NCBI GenBank assembly: GCA_002307035.1
Contig: DBTL01000138.1
Coordinates: 33,762 to 61,238 of the forward strand
Direction of reading: 5' to 3'
Source of the DNA: Bacteroides sp. UBA1317
GTDB lineage: Bacteria; Bacteroidota; Bacteroidia; Bacteroidales; Bacteroidaceae
Length of the DNA: 27,477 nucleotides
Part shown: piece after piece, positions 25,501 to 27,477 of the stretch
Position numbering within the stretch: the first letter of the stretch is position 1
How the letters are laid out: each line of letters begins with the position of its first letter
Made by a program: the position numbers and the translations under genes
The notes under the pieces: model-generated
Seen by the model: only the letters and a program-made list of their open reading frames with translations
What the model was told of the DNA's origin: nothing
Databases searched by the model: none

Positions 25501-26596
25501 TGAGTCTAGTTTCCAAATACGGGTTACCGATAATGGTTGTGGCATTCCCGATGAAGAAAAGGAAAAGATTTTTCAACCGTTCTATCAGATTGCATCGGGT
25601 ACAAAGCCCGGTACAGGAATCGGACTGAACTTGGTGAAAAGTATAGTGGAAGCGCATCATGGCATGGTAGAGGTTGAATCTGAAGTAGGGCAGGGTAGTT
25701 CGTTTATTATATCTCTCCCTGTTCTTAATGCTCTGTCAACGAACCATCATAACAGTTCGCTTTCGGAGGATAATGTCGTTGTTCAGGAGGTTGACTTGTG
25801 CGATGAAGCGCCGAAGGGCTATTATGATGGCGACAAACTTCGATTGCTTATCATTGACGATAATGAAGAGATGCGCCATTTCCTTGCTGATAGTTTCCTT
25901 GATGAATATCAGGTGCTTACGGCAAATGATGGAGTGGATGCATTGGAGGAATTAAGCAAATACAATGTGAATCTTATTATAAGTGACTTGATGATGCCCC
26001 GTATGGATGGGCTTACTTTGTGTGAACAACTCCACTCGGACATGTTGTATAGCCATATTCCTATTATTCTGCTTACAGCTAAGACCGATTTGAATTCTAA
26101 GATTGAAGGGATGAATATTGGTGCCGATGCGTACGTGGAGAAACCTTTCTCTATTCAATACCTGAGGGCTTGTGTGCGCAATTTGCTTGCTTCGCGCATG
26201 ATGCTGAAAACTAAATTTACTGAAATGCCTTTTGTGCCATTGAAAAGCATTGCGGTGAACAAAGCGGAAGAACAGTTCTTGGCACAGATGAATGAGGTGA
26301 TAGAAAAGAACATTTCCAATATAGATTTCTCGGTGGATCTGTTGGCCAAAGAGCTTTGCATCAGCCGTTCGGGATTGTTTGCTAAAATCAAAACAATGGC
26401 AGATGTGACCCCTAATGAATTGATACAACTCGTTCGCTTGAAGAAAGCGGCGGAATTGCTTGTAGAGGGAAATATGCGAGTGAATGAAGTGGCTTACGCT
26501 GTAGGATTTAACAATCCGTCTTATTTTGCTAAATGTTTTCAGAAGCAGTTTGGGTTAAAACCAATGGACTTTGTGGCTAAATGGAAAAAATGTTGA
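22565..26596 (+). CDS. Hybrid two-component system regulator (HTCS)
   Basis: One 1343-aa protein holds sensor, kinase, receiver and DNA-binding parts. I chose the ATG at 22565, which begins MKKRLFLF and gives a signal sequence (about 1-22); the open frame reaches a TTG at 22541. The periplasmic sensor has fourteen Reg_prop repeats of the WIGT..GGL type (about 30-650), which fits two seven-bladed propellers, then a Y_Y_Y domain (about 717-779) and one membrane segment (about 785-807). The kinase follows: H843 in AHEIRTP, an N box near 955-963 and G boxes DNGCGIPD and GTGIGLNL to about 1050. The receiver (about 1092-1207) has phospho-acceptor D1141 in SDLMMPRMDG. An AraC-type helix-turn-helix ends the protein (about 1235-1343). 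HTCSs bind a specific oligosaccharide in the periplasm and activate the adjacent PUL, so this one very likely controls the divergent GH127-susCD operon. Confidence 0.96.
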   Translation: MKKRLFLFISFLAIFLSVAKADPRIFSFRHYTVDNGLSSNIVRSILQDKRGFIWIGTEEGLNCFDGQNIKKYLSNGSSPTTLGNSYINVLFEDSEGKLWIGTDTGVYIYIYEKDLFYLFRPQTKEGVTITSIINNIVEDKQGNVWLATYGQGAFRYNLLSRKLEQYMFPGQPQGLINYIYADKKGDVWVASKIAKKPLAKFNKLKNYFENFLVLLASADKESTFLYILETSKGELWLGTWDDGIRRLDKRTGKTTTFLSPKIKGGILHIHSMAEMSQNVLMIGSDDGLSILNTVTGEYQRLVSDETNPISLSNKFIYPIVKDREGGIWIGTYYGGVNYLSPNSGMFRGYAYSHFRNSINGDIVSRFCEDKNGNIWIGTDDGGLNCYNPKTGIFKPYMPEIGKNSLSYHNVHALCLNDDELWIGTYSGGLDVMNLETGQFRHYDTDEKDLRTLDGSSIYAIFKDREKRIWVTSMSGVNLYHSETDDFTRVKDFGFMTMDIKQDADGYLWFGTQGKGLFRYDPSRHEWRNYTHAADDKHSIASNQINSLYVDSHDVLWIGTGDGLCRYDSKKDGFVTIPLKIPSNNICCIIESDDLLWLTTSRGLVRYNHHATGKPVCQVFTKSDGLQSDQFIFNSGLRASSGQIYVGTLNGFNTFCSDKIKKNAYVPPVVITNLEIFNKEIPIDANGLLPTELSSIDCLNLSYKENVFSLRYAALSYSTPEKNQYAYRLDGFDEEWNYVGTQTKATYTNLPAGSYTFRVKACNNDGVWNEAGAQLRIVIHPPFYLTVGFKIVYFTLLCLLAVFIIRTMHQRSEHRHKERIKEIQQEKEKEVYDSKIQFFTMIAHEIRTPVSLIIGPMEKIMLSDSSLSDIVRKELNIINRNSQRLLTLVNQLLDFRKVEQGAFTIMPSKCNIHELLMNVYERFNPLLQQRGIEFVFGCPDKEFEAVVDQEAMTKVVSNLLTNANKFTKDRIVLQCLVSTSESSFQIRVTDNGCGIPDEEKEKIFQPFYQIASGTKPGTGIGLNLVKSIVEAHHGMVEVESEVGQGSSFIISLPVLNALSTNHHNSSLSEDNVVVQEVDLCDEAPKGYYDGDKLRLLIIDDNEEMRHFLADSFLDEYQVLTANDGVDALEELSKYNVNLIISDLMMPRMDGLTLCEQLHSDMLYSHIPIILLTAKTDLNSKIEGMNIGADAYVEKPFSIQYLRACVRNLLASRMMLKTKFTEMPFVPLKSIAVNKAEEQFLAQMNEVIEKNISNIDFSVDLLAKELCISRSGLFAKIKTMADVTPNELIQLVRLKKAAELLVEGNMRVNEVAYAVGFNNPSYFAKCFQKQFGLKPMDFVAKWKKC

Positions 26597-26717
26597 CGGA
26601 CTAAACGAATACTTATATTTGCGGAAGTATATTTGGGGATGGCAGCAGATAATGCTGTAATAAAAAAGCTTGTATAGCGTATTTATTCTTCCAAATGTTT
26701 CTTTTCCTATTTTTTTC

Positions 26718-26749
26718 TTTGTCTATCTCATTAATAATCAATATTTTTA
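26718..26749 (+). promoter_or_regulatory. Candidate promoter of hppA
   Basis: TTTG at 26718-26721 and TATTTTTA at 26742-26749 are 20 bp apart, close to the Bacteroides -33/-7 layout (TTTG and TAnnTTTG, one mismatch). The start would fall about 20 bp before the hppA ATG. The rest of the 181-bp gap holds two TATATTTG sequences (26614-26621 and 26628-26635), a weak 5-bp hairpin (about 26644-26658) and a T-run, but no gene I can support. Confidence 0.45.
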
Positions 26750-26777
26750 GGCCACTGTAACTTTAATATTGGAATCT

Positions 26778-27477
26778 ATGGATAGCTTACTTTTCTGGCT
26801 TATTCCTGCAGCCGCTTTTGCGGCTCTTTGTTTTGCTCTCTATTTTCATAAACAGATGATGAAAGAGAGCGAAGGAACCCCTCAAATGGTAAAAATTGCT
26901 GCGGCCGTTCGCAAGGGCGCCATGTCTTATCTGAAACAGCAGTATAAGATTGTGGCGTGGGTGTTTTTGGGCTTGGTGATTTTATTCTCGATTATGGCTT
27001 ATGGCTTCGAAGTGCAAAACTCTTGGGTGCCGATTGCTTTTCTTACCGGTGGTTTCTTTTCGGGACTCTCCGGCTTTCTGGGCATGAAGACAGCTACGTA
27101 TGCTTCTGCTCGCACCGCAAATGCGGCTCGTACCTCTTTAAACAAGGGATTGCGCATTGCTTTCAGAAGCGGGGCGGTGATGGGGCTTGTTGTTGTAGGT
27201 TTGGGATTGCTTGATATCTCCTTTTGGTATTTGTTACTCAACTGGGCGATTCCTGCCGATGTGCTTACGCCGGCAAGTAAACTTTGTGTTGTAACGACTA
27301 CCATGCTTACTTTTGGTATGGGTGCCAGCACGCAAGCACTTTTTGCTCGTGTGGGAGGTGGCATTTATACTAAAGCAGCAGATGTGGGGGCCGACCTTGT
27401 TGGTAAGGTTGAGGCCGGAATTCCGGAAGATGATCCACGTAATCCGGCAACGATTGCCGATAATGTGGGTGATAATG
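26778..27477 (+). CDS. hppA: Membrane-bound ion-pumping pyrophosphatase, N-terminal part
   Basis: The gene starts at the ATG at 26778 and runs off the right edge after 233 codons, about one third of the usual length. Membrane pyrophosphatases couple PPi hydrolysis to H+ or Na+ transport across the inner membrane. The N-terminal helices are visible (FWLIPAAAFAALCFALYF near residues 6-23, then further hydrophobic stretches). The substrate-binding signature follows: GGGIYTKAADVGADLVGK, then EDDPRNPATIADNVGDN at the edge. Ion specificity and potassium dependence depend on residues further on, so they cannot be decided here. It has its own promoter candidate and no functional link to the PUL. Confidence 0.95.
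   Translation, partial: MDSLLFWLIPAAAFAALCFALYFHKQMMKESEGTPQMVKIAAAVRKGAMSYLKQQYKIVAWVFLGLVILFSIMAYGFEVQNSWVPIAFLTGGFFSGLSGFLGMKTATYASARTANAARTSLNKGLRIAFRSGAVMGLVVVGLGLLDISFWYLLLNWAIPADVLTPASKLCVVTTTMLTFGMGASTQALFARVGGGIYTKAADVGADLVGKVEAGIPEDDPRNPATIADNVGDN

Noticed and set aside
26639..26677. A 12-codon open frame (ATG to TAG) in the gap before hppA
   Set aside because: The G-rich stretch is too close to the ATG to serve as a ribosome site, and no attenuator structure follows it.

Overview
The window comes from a Bacteroidales genome, most likely a gut-type Bacteroides. The evidence is a SusC/SusD pair, a one-protein hybrid two-component regulator, BACON and DUF4859-type domains, several Bacteroidota lipoproteins, AT-rich gaps, and candidate promoters of the Bacteroides TTTG / TAnnTTTG type. 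I saw no tRNA, rRNA, CRISPR array, transposase or integrase.

Left edge (1-3813, + strand): the end of sufB, then complete sufC, sufD and sufS. This is the SUF iron-sulfur cluster assembly operon. A small YbjQ-family gene follows and ends at a strong hairpin terminator (3841-3886).

Centre (3944-22284, all - strand): one tightly packed polysaccharide utilization locus (PUL). In transcription order it holds a lipoprotein GH127 beta-L-arabinofuranosidase, SusC, SusD, a DUF4859-like lipoprotein broken by a +1 frame change, a BACON / HEIGH metallopeptidase-like / DUF4859 lipoprotein, a small secreted HEFAH metalloprotease-like protein, a GH43-CBM32-LamG enzyme, a second GH127, and an S9 prolyl-oligopeptidase/DPP-IV-like peptidase. 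Gaps between genes are 9-80 bp, so they probably form one operon.

Right side (22565-26596, + strand): the divergent hybrid two-component system (HTCS) that probably senses the released glycan and controls the PUL. The 280-bp divergent gap holds candidate promoter and operator repeats. After it, hppA, a membrane pyrophosphatase, runs off the window end.

Main idea: the locus pairs two beta-L-arabinofuranosidases and a GH43 with two HExxH proteins and an S9 proline-type peptidase. That set suits a heavily arabinosylated proline/hydroxyproline-rich glycoprotein, such as plant extensin, better than a plain arabinan. Sugar and peptide backbone would be degraded by one regulon. This is inference; the gene order, motifs and spacing are visible in the sequence.
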